Below, in pieces: positions 46,535-56,434 of a stretch of 64,000 nucleotides of DNA (its first letter is position 1; every line of letters starts with the position of its first letter). The notes beneath the pieces were generated by a model, which ran no database searches, had not been told where the DNA came from, and saw nothing but the letters and a program-made list of their open reading frames with translations. Both the position numbers and the translations under genes were made by a program. The DNA comes from Pseudomonadota bacterium (GTDB lineage: Bacteria > Desulfobacterota > Binatia > Binatales > Binataceae), in contig JAJPKP010000027.1 of NCBI GenBank assembly GCA_021323675.1, positions 1 through 64,000 on the forward strand, in the 5' to 3' direction.

Positions 46535-48304
46535 ATGAAACCATCGATCAAATGCGTGCTGACTGTACTTGCGGCCGTTTCGATCGGGTTCCTGGGATGC
46601 GCTCATGCGGCGCGCGTTCATCAGGAGCCGGCTCAAACCGCCAGCACTGACGAGCCCAATCCGTTTGGTGGAGCGCCCGCCGTCGAGATCCCGCCGGATG
46701 CCAAGGCGATGGGGGCGTTCCTGATTGCGGAGATCGCCCAGGACAACGGCGATCGTGAAGCGGCGCTCAAAGGTTTGGAAGATGCAGTCCGCTACGATCC
46801 GACCAATTCCTCGCTGCGCGTGCGTTTGGCCACGCTCTACGTGCGCGACGGGCGCCTGAAAGAAGCCCTGACCGAAGCCAACGAAGCGCTCAAGGTCAAT
46901 CCCAAATCGGTCGATGCGCGCTTGCTGGCCGCGGGAATCAGCTCGGCGCTTGGCGACGATGCCACGGCGGAGCGCTGCTACAAGGAAGTTTTGCAAATCA
47001 GCCCGAAGAACCAGGAAGCCTATCTCTACCTCGGCACGCTGTACGCCAAGCGCGGCGACTTTGACGACGCGGAGAAAACCTTCCAGCAGCTAATCGCGCT
47101 CGACCCGGGTTCTTTCCTTGGTTACTACTACGCGGGCCGCGTGATGGCGGCAGCCAAGAAATACGATGCGGCCGACCACTACTATCAGGAAGCGCTCGAG
47201 CGAAATCCGGAGCAGGAGTTGGTGCTGCTCGACCTGGCGACGCTAAGAATCCTGCAGAACAAGCCGGACGAGGCGGTCGCGTACTACAAGCGGATAATCC
47301 AGATAAACCCGAACAACGAACTCGCACGCAAACGGCTGGCGGAACTGTATGTCGGGCAGAAGAAGTACGATGAAGCGCTCGGCGAGCTGAAGCAGCTCGA
47401 AGGCATCGAGACCAACCCGACCGACACGCGGACGAAGATCGGCCTTTTGTACTTTCAGCATGGCGACTACGAGCAGGCGGCCACGCAATTCAACCTCGTG
47501 CTTGGAACCGAGCCCGACAACATGCGGGTGCGCTTTTACCTGGGCGCCACTTACACGGAACTGAACGATTACGACCGGGCAATTGACGAGTTCAACCGCA
47601 TCCCGGTCAGTGACGAGCACTACGTAGATTCGCGCGTGCAGCTCGCGGGCATCTACGACAAACAGGAACACTACGACAAGGCGATCGAGGCCCTCAACGA
47701 AGCGCTCAAGCAGAAGCCCAACGACGTCGAGCTGATGGGCTATCTGCGCGACGAATACACGCAGAAGAAGGACTATCCGGCGGCAATCGCGATCGCGCGG
47801 GACCTGGTCGCAATCGATCCCCGCAACGACGATTACCATTTCAAGCTCGGCGCGCTGCTCGACATGAACAAGCAGCGCGAAGCGGGAATAGCGGAGATGA
47901 AGAAGGCGATCGAGCTTAACCCGAAGAACGCCCAGGCGCTGAACTATCTCGGCTATACCTACGCCGAGGAAGGCAGGAACCTCGAAGAAGCCGAGCAGCT
48001 AATCAAGCGCGCGCTCGACGTTCAACCCGAGGACGGCTTCTACATCGACAGCCTGGGATGGGTTTATTACCAGAAGGGCGAGTACCGCAAAGCGGTCGAA
48101 CAGCTTGATCGCGCGGTCAACCTGACCGGAAGCGATCCCACCATCACCGAGCATCTCGGCGATGCTTATCGGAAGATCGGGAAGCTGCGCGAAGCGACGC
48201 ACGAGTACACCGACGCTCTGAAGAAGGCGCAGGAAGCCGAACAGGTCGCGCGGCTCAAGGACAAGCTGCAGGTCCTCGAAAACGCGCAAAACACGGTGCA
48301 TTGA
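46535..48304 (+). CDS. TPR-repeat lipoprotein
   Basis: A 589-residue lipoprotein with lipobox FLGC (Cys22). About twelve tetratricopeptide repeats follow, from residue 60 to 570, with typical steps such as AYLYLGTLYAKRGDFDDAEK and ALNYLGYTYAEEGRNLEEAE. The repeats form a solenoid for protein binding, here probably on the periplasmic side of the outer membrane. It is first of a tight operon, and its stop overlaps the TTG start of the next gene. Neighbours suggest a link with peptide uptake or envelope assembly. Confidence 0.83.
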   Translation: MKPSIKCVLTVLAAVSIGFLGCAHAARVHQEPAQTASTDEPNPFGGAPAVEIPPDAKAMGAFLIAEIAQDNGDREAALKGLEDAVRYDPTNSSLRVRLATLYVRDGRLKEALTEANEALKVNPKSVDARLLAAGISSALGDDATAERCYKEVLQISPKNQEAYLYLGTLYAKRGDFDDAEKTFQQLIALDPGSFLGYYYAGRVMAAAKKYDAADHYYQEALERNPEQELVLLDLATLRILQNKPDEAVAYYKRIIQINPNNELARKRLAELYVGQKKYDEALGELKQLEGIETNPTDTRTKIGLLYFQHGDYEQAATQFNLVLGTEPDNMRVRFYLGATYTELNDYDRAIDEFNRIPVSDEHYVDSRVQLAGIYDKQEHYDKAIEALNEALKQKPNDVELMGYLRDEYTQKKDYPAAIAIARDLVAIDPRNDDYHFKLGALLDMNKQREAGIAEMKKAIELNPKNAQALNYLGYTYAEEGRNLEEAEQLIKRALDVQPEDGFYIDSLGWVYYQKGEYRKAVEQLDRAVNLTGSDPTITEHLGDAYRKIGKLREATHEYTDALKKAQEAEQVARLKDKLQVLENAQNTVH

Positions 48305-49146
48305 GCTGGTGGGCCGCAAACGCGATGCGATCGCTCGGCGGCTCGATTGCGATCGCCCTGCTTGCGCTCGCGTTCTGCGCCTGCGCGGCAACAGCCCCTT
48401 CGCCGCCTCCGCCGCCGGCTGAAGTTTCCGTCCCCGGCCAGTCGGCCGCCGTCGGCCGGCTCACCGAAAAGATTGCGCATCGCGACCGCGCGCTCGACTC
48501 GCTGCAGACCGAGGCGGTCATGGAATATTCCGCGCCGGACCATCATCCGCCCAAGGTTCGCGAGCAGGTCACGATCAAGCGCCCGGACAGCCTCAGGGTC
48601 GAGGCCATGTCCGCGTTCAGCGTCGCCCTGATACTCGTAACTACCGGGAAGGACCTCACTATCTTCGAGCCTTCGGAAAACAAGCTGATCCACGCTCCCG
48701 CGACCGCCCGTACCCTGAACCAGTTTATCCAGATCCCGATGGCGCCGGCGGATGCCGTCACGCTGTTGCTCGGCATCGCGCCCGATTCCGCCACGCTGGC
48801 GGCGCGCACGCCGGACGCTATAGCGCAAGAGGATGGGATGACGGTCGCATCGTGGCATCTTGGCAAGTCCGTTCATGAACTGGGTTTCGAGGATGAACAG
48901 CTCGCGATGGTGCGGATGCGCGATGATACGGGCGCGGTCGAGTACGAAGTTCGCTACCGCGACTATCATGACATCGGCGGCCTGATGTTCCCCTATTCGA
49001 TCGAGGCGGTATTTCCGCTGGCGCAAAGCCGGCTCGCGCTCAGCTACAAGCGTCCGATCGTCAATGGCGACCTGCCCGCCTCCGCATTCGTACTTTCTCC
49101 TCCGTCCGCGGTAGAAAACGCCAATCAGGTCAATGCGGGTTCGTAA
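48301..49146 (+). CDS. DUF4292/LolB-like lipoprotein
   Basis: 281 residues if translation starts at TTG 48301, which overlaps the previous stop (TTGA); the ATG at 48325 is an alternative. A signal region ends around FCACA, a weak lipobox. The domain has the LolA/LolB-like beta pattern: REQVTIKRPDSLRVEAM, GKDLTIFEPSENKLIHA, then YHDIGGLMFPYSIEAVF. DUF4292 proteins are related to outer-membrane lipoprotein carriers. It overlaps the substrate-binding protein gene by 14 bases. Confidence 0.68.
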   Translation: MSWWAANAMRSLGGSIAIALLALAFCACAATAPSPPPPPAEVSVPGQSAAVGRLTEKIAHRDRALDSLQTEAVMEYSAPDHHPPKVREQVTIKRPDSLRVEAMSAFSVALILVTTGKDLTIFEPSENKLIHAPATARTLNQFIQIPMAPADAVTLLLGIAPDSATLAARTPDAIAQEDGMTVASWHLGKSVHELGFEDEQLAMVRMRDDTGAVEYEVRYRDYHDIGGLMFPYSIEAVFPLAQSRLALSYKRPIVNGDLPASAFVLSPPSAVENANQVNAGS

Positions 49147-50839
49147 AGCCGTAGCGTCGATCGCGACCCTGCTTGCCGCGCTTGCGGCCTTGGGCTGCCA
49201 CGTGAACCGTCCGCCGATCAACCACGCCCGCGAGCAGATTCTGTACGACGCGGACCTGAGCGACCCGCGGACGTTCAATCCGATCCTGGTGACCGATGCA
49301 ACTTCGGGCGGAATGATCGGCGACTTGTTCGAAAGCCTAGTCAGGCTGAACCCGCTTACCACGATGCCGGAGCCGGGGCTGGCGGAGAGCTGGGAGATAT
49401 CCAAAGACGAGAAGAGCGTGACCTTTCATCTCCGCCGCGGCATCCGATGGTTCGACGGCCAGCCGCTGACCGCGCGCGATTTTCTGTTCACGCTGAAGGT
49501 GGTCTATGATCCAAAGATTGCCACCAGCATCCGCTCAGTGCTTCTGGTCGACGGCAAGCCGATCCAGGCTTCCGCACCCGACGACTACACGATCGTGATC
49601 GTGCTGCCGCATCCGTTCGCCCCGCTTTTGTTTTCGGTCGGCACCGTTCCGATAATTCCGGAGCACATCCTCGAGCCGGTCTATAGCGCCGGCAAATTCA
49701 ACCAGTCGTGGGGAATCAACACCGACCCCGACAAGCTGATCGGGGACGGGCCGTTCCGGATGACGCGCTATGTTCCGGGCCAGGTCGTTCAATATCTGCG
49801 CAACGATGGCTTCTGGATGAAGGACGAACACGGAGGCCAGCTTCCGCGCCTTCACGGCCGGACCACGACGATCGTCCAGGAGCTTAGTACCGCGTACCTG
49901 CGATTTTTGTCGGGACAGACGGATGTGTTCGATCGGCCGCGCCCGGAAGAGGTAATCGATCTGCGCGATCAGCAACAGAAGCTCGGGATCACGGTAAAGG
50001 AAGTCGGGATCGACACCGGGTCGCTGTTTTTCTGCTTCAATCGCAACCCGCGCCATTTCGTCAAAAACGGAGTGGCCAGTCCCAAGCTGAAATGGTTTAC
50101 GGACTTGAACTTTTTGCGCGCGATGGCGCATGCGATCGACAAGCAGGGTATCATCAACCTTTGCTATCACGGCTTCGCGACTCCGGCAGTGGCGGAGATT
50201 TCGCCCGCCAACAAGGTCTTTCACAATCCCAATCTGAAGGACTACGACTACGATCTTGCCGAGGCCGCGCGCCTGCTCGAGACCGGAGGCTATCATCTCG
50301 TCGCGCCGGGAGTGCGGGCCGATGCGCAGGGCAATCGCCTCGAGTTCAATCTGGTTACGAACACCGGAACGCCGGAGCGGGATCGAATGTGCGCGATCTT
50401 CAAGCAGGACCTCGCGAACCTTGGCATCAAGGTCAATTACCGGCCGATCGATTTCGTGACCCTGGTGGAAAAACTCGACAGCAACTTCGATTGGGACTGC
50501 GTACTGATCGGGTTTACGGGAACGATCGAGCCGAACGATGGCGCCAATTTCTACCGTTCGTCCGGCAACCTTCATCTCTGGGATCCGAACCAGCCGAAGC
50601 CCGCGACTGAATGGGAAGCCCGAATCGATCAGCTTCTGGACGAGGGAGCTTCTGAAATGGATCCGGCAAAGCGCGCCCCGTACTACTGGGAGATTCAGAA
50701 GATCCTGCACGACCAGCTCGCCGTGATCGAGACGGTCCGCCAGATTCGCTACAGCGCGTGGAAGAACAAGCTCGAAAACTACCGGCCGACGGTGTGGGGC
50801 CTGTACAAGCCGGAATGGATCGAGTTCAAGCCGGAATAG
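49133..50839 (+). CDS. Peptide ABC transporter substrate-binding lipoprotein (SBP family 5)
   Basis: This 568-residue protein is a DppA/OppA-type lipoprotein. It has a lipobox LAALGC (Cys22) and the family 5 signature GMIGDLFESLVRLN..GLAESWEIS, then FHLRRGIRWFDGQPLTARDF. Later GDGPFRMTRYVPGQ and the C-terminal lobe complete the venus-flytrap fold. It captures oligopeptides or similar solutes and delivers them to the permease encoded directly downstream. The start overlaps the upstream lipoprotein gene. It belongs to a five-gene transporter set. Confidence 0.9.
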   Translation: MRVRKAVASIATLLAALAALGCHVNRPPINHAREQILYDADLSDPRTFNPILVTDATSGGMIGDLFESLVRLNPLTTMPEPGLAESWEISKDEKSVTFHLRRGIRWFDGQPLTARDFLFTLKVVYDPKIATSIRSVLLVDGKPIQASAPDDYTIVIVLPHPFAPLLFSVGTVPIIPEHILEPVYSAGKFNQSWGINTDPDKLIGDGPFRMTRYVPGQVVQYLRNDGFWMKDEHGGQLPRLHGRTTTIVQELSTAYLRFLSGQTDVFDRPRPEEVIDLRDQQQKLGITVKEVGIDTGSLFFCFNRNPRHFVKNGVASPKLKWFTDLNFLRAMAHAIDKQGIINLCYHGFATPAVAEISPANKVFHNPNLKDYDYDLAEAARLLETGGYHLVAPGVRADAQGNRLEFNLVTNTGTPERDRMCAIFKQDLANLGIKVNYRPIDFVTLVEKLDSNFDWDCVLIGFTGTIEPNDGANFYRSSGNLHLWDPNQPKPATEWEARIDQLLDEGASEMDPAKRAPYYWEIQKILHDQLAVIETVRQIRYSAWKNKLENYRPTVWGLYKPEWIEFKPE

Positions 50840-50843
50840 GCCG

Positions 50844-51824
50844 ATGGGACGCTTTCTGCTGCGCCGGTTGATCAACATGATCCCGCTGCTCATCGGGATC
50901 ACGATCCTTTCGTTCCTGGTGATGTCGCTGGTGCCGGGCGATTTCTTTTCCAGCCTGAAGATGAATCCGCAGATCTCGCCGCTGGTGATCAAGCAGATGG
51001 AGCGGGAGTTCGGGCTGGACCAGCCGCTGATGGTTCGTTACTTCAAGTGGCTGTGGTCGGTGCTGCATCTCGACCTCGGATATTCGCTCGCCTATCACGT
51101 GAGCGTGACCTCGCTCATCGGATCCCGCGCGCTCAACACCGTTATTCTTTCGGCGAGCGCGATGCTGTTTTCATGGGTGCTGGCGATTCCGATCGGAATC
51201 GCGGTGGCGGTAAACCAGAATTCGATCTGGGATCGCATCCTGTCGTTCCTCGCGTTCTTCGGGATGTCGCTGCCGAATTTCTTCCTGGCCTTCCTGATGA
51301 TGTACTTCGCCCTGAAGACGGGATGGTTTCCCATCGGCGGGACTTATTCCGTTGATTACGCCACGCTGGACTTCTGGAGCAAAATCGCCGATCGCATCAA
51401 CCATCTCATCCTGCCGGTGTTTGTGCTCGGAGTGGCCGGGATGGCGGGGCTGATGCGGTTGATGCGCTCGCAGATTCTGGAGATCAAGAATTCCGAGTTC
51501 GTGCGCACCGCCCGCGCAAAGGGCCTTTCCGAACGCGTCGTCATCTACAAGCATGTGCTGCGCAACGCGCTCAACCCGTTCGTGACGATGGCGGGATACT
51601 CGCTCGGCGATCTGCTGGGCGGCGCGGCGCTCGTGGAAGCGGTGATGAACCTGCAGGGATTGGGGCTGCTGCTGCTCGATGCGGTGCGGTCGCTCGACAT
51701 CTATCTCGTGATGGGATCGGTGCTGATGGGCACGGTGCTGCTCCTGATCGGCAACCTGCTGGCGGACCTGGCGCTGGTGGCGGTCGATCCGCGAGTCGAT
51801 TTCTCCTCGATGGCATCGCAATGA
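50844..51824 (+). CDS. Peptide ABC transporter permease, DppB type
   Basis: A 326-residue permease with six helices. It has the N-terminal family block RLINMIPLLIGITILSFLVM, the EFGLDQPL segment, and the EAA loop (FVRTARAKGLSERVVIYKHVLRN, in part ARAKGLSE) that contacts the ATPases. It forms a channel with the DppC-type partner. It starts four bases after the binding-protein stop and overlaps the next gene by four bases (ATGA). Confidence 0.91.
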   Translation: MGRFLLRRLINMIPLLIGITILSFLVMSLVPGDFFSSLKMNPQISPLVIKQMEREFGLDQPLMVRYFKWLWSVLHLDLGYSLAYHVSVTSLIGSRALNTVILSASAMLFSWVLAIPIGIAVAVNQNSIWDRILSFLAFFGMSLPNFFLAFLMMYFALKTGWFPIGGTYSVDYATLDFWSKIADRINHLILPVFVLGVAGMAGLMRLMRSQILEIKNSEFVRTARAKGLSERVVIYKHVLRNALNPFVTMAGYSLGDLLGGAALVEAVMNLQGLGLLLLDAVRSLDIYLVMGSVLMGTVLLLIGNLLADLALVAVDPRVDFSSMASQ

Positions 51825-52888
51825 ACGCGACCCTTGCGACCCCGGCAATCGAAATGGCCCGGCCGCTCTCCGCATGGCGCCGTGAATGGCGGCATGCGTC
51901 CTGGACCGTGCGGCTCGCGGCCCTCTGCCTGACGGTCTTCTACCTGTTCGCACTCGCGTCGCCGTTCTTCGCGCCCTATGACCCGACGTTTCAGAATCGT
52001 TTGATGCCGGATTGCCCGCCGATGCGCGTTCATGTCGCGGCGCCGCCCGATTGGGACAAAGGCCTCTTCTACACGCATCCGATGAAGATGGTCGATCCGA
52101 CGGAACGCCGCTATGCGTCGGACCCGTCGCGGAGGCTCTATATTCACCTGCTCAGCCACGGCCATCTTTTCACCACGGACTCTCCCATCGAGCCGTTTTA
52201 CCTCATGGGCAGCGATGCGCTCGGGCGCGACCTCTATTCGCGCATCGTGTACGGCGCGCGGGTCAGCATGTTCGTGGGACTGGTGGGAGTTGTGATCAGC
52301 TTTTCGCTGGGTATCACGATCGGGGCGCTGTCGGGCTATGTGGGGGGCGTGGTCGACAACCTGATCATGCGATGGTCCGAGATCGAGATGTCGCTGCCGT
52401 CGTTTTATTTTCTGCTGGCGCTCGCGGCGATTATTCCCGCGGGGCTCAGCACGGTCGTGACGTTTTTTCTGATCGTGGCGATCATGAGCTTCATAAGCTG
52501 GGCCGGCTTCGCGCGCATCATCCGCGGGATGGCATCGACGGTCCGGGGGCTGCCGTACGTGGAAGCGGCGCGCGCTCTGGGCGCATCGCGATCGCGCATC
52601 ATCCGCCGCCACGTTATCCCTTCAGTGCTGGGATACGCGATCGTTGCCGCCACGCTCTCGATTCCCGGGTTTATCCTTGGCGAGAGCGCCTTGTCGCTGC
52701 TCGGTCTTGGAATCCAGGAGCCGGCGTCGTCGTGGGGCAATCTGTTGGCGGCGGCGGAAGACGTGCAGAATCTGCGGCATTACCCGTGGATTTTAATTCC
52801 CGGCATCTTCATCTTTCTCGCGGTGATGTCGTTCAATTTTCTGGGCGACCATCTGCGGGACCGGCTGGACCCGTCGAATGCCGGCTAA
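51821..52888 (+). CDS. Peptide ABC transporter permease, DppC type
   Basis: A 355-residue permease with an N-terminal OppC-like helix (LAALCLTVFYLFALAS) and a long periplasmic insert up to about residue 125. The permease domain includes MGSDALGRDLYSR and the EAA loop (EAARALGASRSRIIRRHVIP, in part). The insert of about 80 residues between helix 1 and the GRDLYSR block is longer than in typical DppC. Partner of the DppB-type gene. It is followed after 55 bases by the ATPase genes. Confidence 0.9.
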   Translation: MNATLATPAIEMARPLSAWRREWRHASWTVRLAALCLTVFYLFALASPFFAPYDPTFQNRLMPDCPPMRVHVAAPPDWDKGLFYTHPMKMVDPTERRYASDPSRRLYIHLLSHGHLFTTDSPIEPFYLMGSDALGRDLYSRIVYGARVSMFVGLVGVVISFSLGITIGALSGYVGGVVDNLIMRWSEIEMSLPSFYFLLALAAIIPAGLSTVVTFFLIVAIMSFISWAGFARIIRGMASTVRGLPYVEAARALGASRSRIIRRHVIPSVLGYAIVAATLSIPGFILGESALSLLGLGIQEPASSWGNLLAAAEDVQNLRHYPWILIPGIFIFLAVMSFNFLGDHLRDRLDPSNAG

Positions 52889-52943
52889 GCGGGAGAACCG
52901 TCTGGTTCCGGTCTTCGGCGCGATGATAACCTGATTGACACAC

Positions 52944-53906
52944 GTGGCCGCCTTGCTCGAAGTCAAATCGCTCTGCACTTCTTTCTTCACCGATGCGGGA
53001 GAGGTGCGCGCCGTCGATCGCGTCAGCTTCACGCTCGAACCCGGCAAGCTGATGGGATTGGTGGGAGAGTCCGGATCGGGGAAAACCGCGACCGTGCTGT
53101 CGATCATGCGGCTGCTGCCGGAGTCGGGCCGCGTCACCGGCGGCGAGATTCTTTTTGCCGGCAGGGATCTGCTCAAGGTTTCCGAGCCTGAGATGCGCAC
53201 GATTCGCGGGGCGAAGATCGCGATGATTTTCCAGGAGCCGATGACCTCGCTGAATCCGGTCTTTACCATCGGCAGCCAGGTTGGCGAAGCCATCCGCCTC
53301 CATCAGCGCACCAGCCGGCGCGAGACGCGCGATCGCGTAATCGAAGCGCTCCGAATGGTCGGGATTGCGGACCCGGAACGGCGCATCGGCGACTATCCCC
53401 ATCAGCTTTCGGGCGGGATGCGCCAGCGGGTGATGATCGCGATGGCGCTATCGTGCAATCCGCAGGTGCTTATCGCCGATGAACCGACGACCGCGCTGGA
53501 TGTCACGATCCAGGCGCAAATCCTGGAATTGATTCGCGAGCTGCAGGAGCGCCTGAAGCTCGCCGTCATTCTCGTCACGCACGACCTCGGCATTGTGAAC
53601 GAGTATGCGGACGATGTTACGATTCTGTACGCGGCGCGCGTGATGGAGCAGGCTTCGGTCAAGGAACTCTTTCGCAATCCGATGAACCCGTACACGAAGG
53701 GGTTGCTGGAGTCGATTCCGGGAATCGACGGAAAGCCGCGGCGGCGCTTGCAGGCGATTCCGGGCGCGATTCCGAGCGCTTTGCGTCCGCCGCCGGGATG
53801 CAGGTTCCATCCCCGATGCCCGATCGCGATACCACAGTGCGCCGAAGCAGACCCTCCCTTGCTGGAAAAGGTTCTCAATCACTATGTCGCTTGTATCCGG
53901 GTCTGA
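52944..53906 (+). CDS. Peptide ABC transporter ATPase, DppD type
   Basis: About 320 residues from GTG 52944; a TTG three codons earlier is also possible. Walker A is GESGSGKT, the Q-loop lies in [14 protein letters not shown], the signature is LSGGMRQR, and Walker B leads into DEPTTALDV. The C-terminal oligopeptide-transporter domain has a cluster of cysteines ([10 protein letters not shown], then C-x6-C and a last C), a motif known to bind an iron-sulfur cluster in Dpp ATPases. It overlaps the next ATPase gene by 23 bases. Confidence 0.9.
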   Translation: MAALLEVKSLCTSFFTDAGEVRAVDRVSFTLEPGKLMGLVGESGSGKTATVLSIMRLLPESGRVTGGEILFAGRDLLKVSEPEMRTIRGAKIAMIFQEPMTSLNPVFTIGSQVGEAIRLHQRTSRRETRDRVIEALRMVGIADPERRIGDYPHQLSGGMRQRVMIAMALSCNPQVLIADEPTTALDVTIQAQILELIRELQERLKLAVILVTHDLGIVNEYADDVTILYAARVMEQASVKELFRNPMNPYTKGLLESIPGIDGKPRRRLQAIPGAIPSALRPPPGCRFHPRCPIAIPQCAEADPPLLEKVLNHYVACIRV

Positions 53907-54915
53907 CCAGGCAAGCGCGCCCATCGCGGAATCGGCGACTGCGGCGGCGCTGATTCGCGTCGAAAATCTGTGGAAGGAATTCCCGGCTGGAAGCGAAGGA
54001 CTGCTTTCTCGCACCCGGCTCACGGTAAAAGCGGTCGCGGGAGTCAGTCTCGACATCCAGCGAGGCGAGACGCTGGGATTGGTGGGCGAGTCCGGCTCGG
54101 GAAAATCAACGCTGGGCAGGCTGATTCTGCGGCTGATTGAACCGACTCGCGGGAGCGTGTGGTTCGACGGGCGCGATCTTTCAACTCTGTCGCGCGCGGG
54201 GCTTCGCGCGCTGCGGCGCGAGATGCAATTGGTTTTCCAGGACCCGTACTCTTCGCTGAATCCGCGGATGAAAGTACGGGCGATCGTTGGCGAAGGATTG
54301 GAAATTCATCAACTGGCGCGCGGCCCCGAGAAAGAAGCGCGCATCGTTCAACTGCTCGAGATGGTCGGGATGGGCGCCGACGCGATGAACCGGTATCCTC
54401 ATGAGTTTTCCGGTGGACAACGCCAACGAATCGGAATCGCGAGGGCCTTGGCGGTGAACCCGCGATTTGTTGTGCTGGACGAGCCGGTATCGGCGCTGGA
54501 CGTGTCTATTCAGGCGCAGATTATCAATCTTCTTCAGGATCTGCAGGAAAAGCTCAATCTGACCTATCTTTTCATCGCGCACGACCTGCGCGTGGTGGAA
54601 CACATCAGCCGGCGCGTGGCGATTATGTACTTGGGGAAAATCGTCGAGATAGCTCCGCGCGAGGAGATTTACGCCAATCCGCGGCATCCTTACACTCGCG
54701 CGCTTCTCTCGGCGATTCCGACCATAGATCAGAAGGTGAAATCAGAACGGATCAAGCTTCCGGGCGAGATGCCGAGCCCGGTTAATCCGCCGTCGGGATG
54801 CAGCTTCCATCCGCGATGCCCTTACGCGGAGGAACGTTGTAAAATAACGGAACCGAAACTCGAGGGAGCTCGGGGAACGCACAAGGTTGCCTGTCATGTG
54901 TTCCCCGCGCAATAA
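53884..54915 (+). CDS. Peptide ABC transporter ATPase, DppF type
   Basis: A 343-residue ATPase with Walker [11 protein letters not shown]-loop [14 protein letters not shown], signature FSGGQRQR, Walker [14 protein letters not shown] and a switch His in [10 protein letters not shown]. The C-terminal domain again has the cysteine set ([17 protein letters not shown]). It pairs with the DppD-type subunit to drive peptide import. This completes the A-B-C-D-F transporter order. Confidence 0.9.
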   Translation: MSLVSGSDQASAPIAESATAAALIRVENLWKEFPAGSEGLLSRTRLTVKAVAGVSLDIQRGETLGLVGESGSGKSTLGRLILRLIEPTRGSVWFDGRDLSTLSRAGLRALRREMQLVFQDPYSSLNPRMKVRAIVGEGLEIHQLARGPEKEARIVQLLEMVGMGADAMNRYPHEFSGGQRQRIGIARALAVNPRFVVLDEPVSALDVSIQAQIINLLQDLQEKLNLTYLFIAHDLRVVEHISRRVAIMYLGKIVEIAPREEIYANPRHPYTRALLSAIPTIDQKVKSERIKLPGEMPSPVNPPSGCSFHPRCPYAEERCKITEPKLEGARGTHKVACHVFPAQ

Positions 54916-54939
54916 CTCTAATCAAGCACAAACGGTTCT

Positions 54940-55359
54940 ATGGAACGCGCGGGGCGAATGGGAGAACAGGAAACGCTGGGACGTGACGGCACAGTCGCGT
55001 CCGATGCGCCCGCAAGCGCGTGGACCGAAGAACGGACGCGCGTTGCGGTCGGGCGCAACATCAACGTGTCGGGCCGGCTCATCTTTCACGAGCCGGTAAG
55101 AATCGAGGGACGCTTGCGCGGCGAGGTTTCATCCGCGGAGCTCGTCGTTATCGCGGAAGAGGGGACGATCGAGGGCAAGGTGCGCGCTCCCCGGCTGCTG
55201 ATTATGGGCGAGCTGCGAGGCGATGTGGTCGCATCCAAGCGCGTTGTCCTCGGACCTCACGCCCGCGTCCACGGCAACATCGAAGCCGAGAATCTCGCCA
55301 TCAGCGAGGGGGCGCACTTCTATGGGCACGTCCAGATGACGAGCAAGCGAAAGTCGTAG
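54940..55359 (+). CDS. Bactofilin
   Basis: A 139-residue protein with a short disordered start and a bactofilin beta-helix from about residue 35 to 130 (VAVGRNINVSGRLIFHE, RIEGRLRGEV, GTIEGKVRAPRLLIMGEL, GPHARVHGNIEAENLAI). Bactofilins polymerise without nucleotide into filaments that position cell-wall enzymes. An alternative ATG at 54958 has a better upstream GGGGCGA. It follows the DppF-type gene by 24 bases, placing a cytoskeletal protein at the end of a peptide-transporter operon. Confidence 0.87.
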   Translation: MERAGRMGEQETLGRDGTVASDAPASAWTEERTRVAVGRNINVSGRLIFHEPVRIEGRLRGEVSSAELVVIAEEGTIEGKVRAPRLLIMGELRGDVVASKRVVLGPHARVHGNIEAENLAISEGAHFYGHVQMTSKRKS

Positions 55360-55424
55360 GAAACGGGTCAGGGCCTGCGATTGCGATTCGGGCGGGAACT
55401 CCGCAAAAGCGCGCGGCAGTTCCG

Positions 55425-55769
55425 CTAGGCCGTCGTATCGAGCCGTGCCGCCTTGCCCTGAAGATTTCGCAGGTAGTACAGGCGCGCGCGCCGGACGCGG
55501 CTGTGGTTCAGAACCTGGATTTTCTCGATGCGTTGGGAATGAAGGGGAAAGATGCGTTCCACTCCCACGCCGTAGGAAACCTTGCGCACCGTAAATGTGG
55601 CCCGATTTCCCCCGCGATTAATCCGGATGACCACACCCTCGAACGACTGGATGCGTTCCTTTTCGCCTTCGCGAACCTTTACCTGGAGGCGAACGGTGTC
55701 GCCCACTCTAAACTCCGGAAGGTCGTTGCGCAGGCCTCGGTCTTCGATCTTTTTGATGACGCTATTCAT
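55425..55769 (-). CDS. rplS: 50S ribosomal protein L19
   Basis: 114 residues, the normal length. The L19 core is [22 protein letters not shown], given in part as [14 protein letters not shown], followed by [30 protein letters not shown] and a C-terminal [18 protein letters not shown]19 sits at the 30S-50S interface. It is the last gene of the ffh-rpsP-trmD cluster and is separated from the methyltransferase gene by an unrelated lipoprotein gene. It is convergent with the bactofilin gene. Confidence 0.95.
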   Translation of the reverse strand: MNSVIKKIEDRGLRNDLPEFRVGDTVRLQVKVREGEKERIQSFEGVVIRINRGGNRATFTVRKVSYGVGVERIFPLHSQRIEKIQVLNHSRVRRARLYYLRNLQGKAARLDTTA

Positions 55770-55797
55770 GGGAACATCGGACCCGGGGTCGAGTCCT

Positions 55798-56403
55798 TCA
55801 AACTAACCAATGCTCGCGATTGAGACAAGACACGACCGCCCCCTGCGGAACCAATGAGTGCCGGGGCTCGGTCTTGACGGTGTCCGGACCGGGCACTGGA
55901 TGCTCGGCGGGCGGTCGCCCCGGATTTCCGCTGCGGCAAGGGTACTTGAGGGGCTGGCCGCCCTCCTGAGCCGGGTTGAGAGTTGTTTCCCAGGTTGCGC
56001 TTCCGCCGATCGTCCAGCATTCCACCGGATCGCCGGCGCATCGGAATTTCAGCACCTCCCCGCTGGCCTCTCTGCCGAGATTGCTTCCAAGTGCACGTCT
56101 TTGTTCGCAGTAGGTTCCATCGCCCGACCGCTCGCAATGCATCCTGTCGATGATGGGTTGGGCATCGGTTCCTTGAAAGGCTTCCTGGAAGTCGCACGAC
56201 GGCAGCTCGGCACTTGTGCATACGAGTTCGCGGCAATTTGCAAAGACGGCGCCGATCGGGTTGGGAAGCTCTGGCGACGAAGAAGGACGAACCGGCGGTT
56301 GAACTTGTTGATTCGGCCCGAGGCACCCCGAAGCAATCACGCCCATCAGGATGGCGCCGGCGATCGATCGCAAAGAGACGCGACGGGGTTTTCTGCAGGT
56401 CAT
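55798..56403 (-). CDS. Cysteine-rich lipoprotein of unknown function
   Basis: This 201-residue protein has a basic N terminus, a hydrophobic stretch and the lipobox VIASGC (Cys27). The mature part is Pro-rich, then cysteine-rich: about ten cysteines in spacings such as [35 protein letters not shown]. It is probably an oxidised periplasmic domain held by disulphides. No family is recognised. It lies in the same direction inside the ribosomal cluster, between the methyltransferase and rplS genes, where most genomes have nothing. Confidence 0.65.
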   Translation of the reverse strand: MTCRKPRRVSLRSIAGAILMGVIASGCLGPNQQVQPPVRPSSSPELPNPIGAVFANCRELVCTSAELPSCDFQEAFQGTDAQPIIDRMHCERSGDGTYCEQRRALGSNLGREASGEVLKFRCAGDPVECWTIGGSATWETTLNPAQEGGQPLKYPCRSGNPGRPPAEHPVPGPDTVKTEPRHSLVPQGAVVSCLNREHWLV

Positions 56404-56434
56404 GAGTCGATTCCCCTTCTCTTGCGCCGGCGAT

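Noticed and set aside
49535-50992. A 485-codon open frame on the minus strand
   Set aside because: It is antisense to the peptide-binding lipoprotein gene and lacks any family motif.
55360-55424. Inverted repeat GCGGGAACT/AGTTCCGC between the bactofilin and rplS genes as a terminator
   Set aside because: The stem has a bulge and there is no T-run on either strand. Its position between convergent genes is suggestive only.
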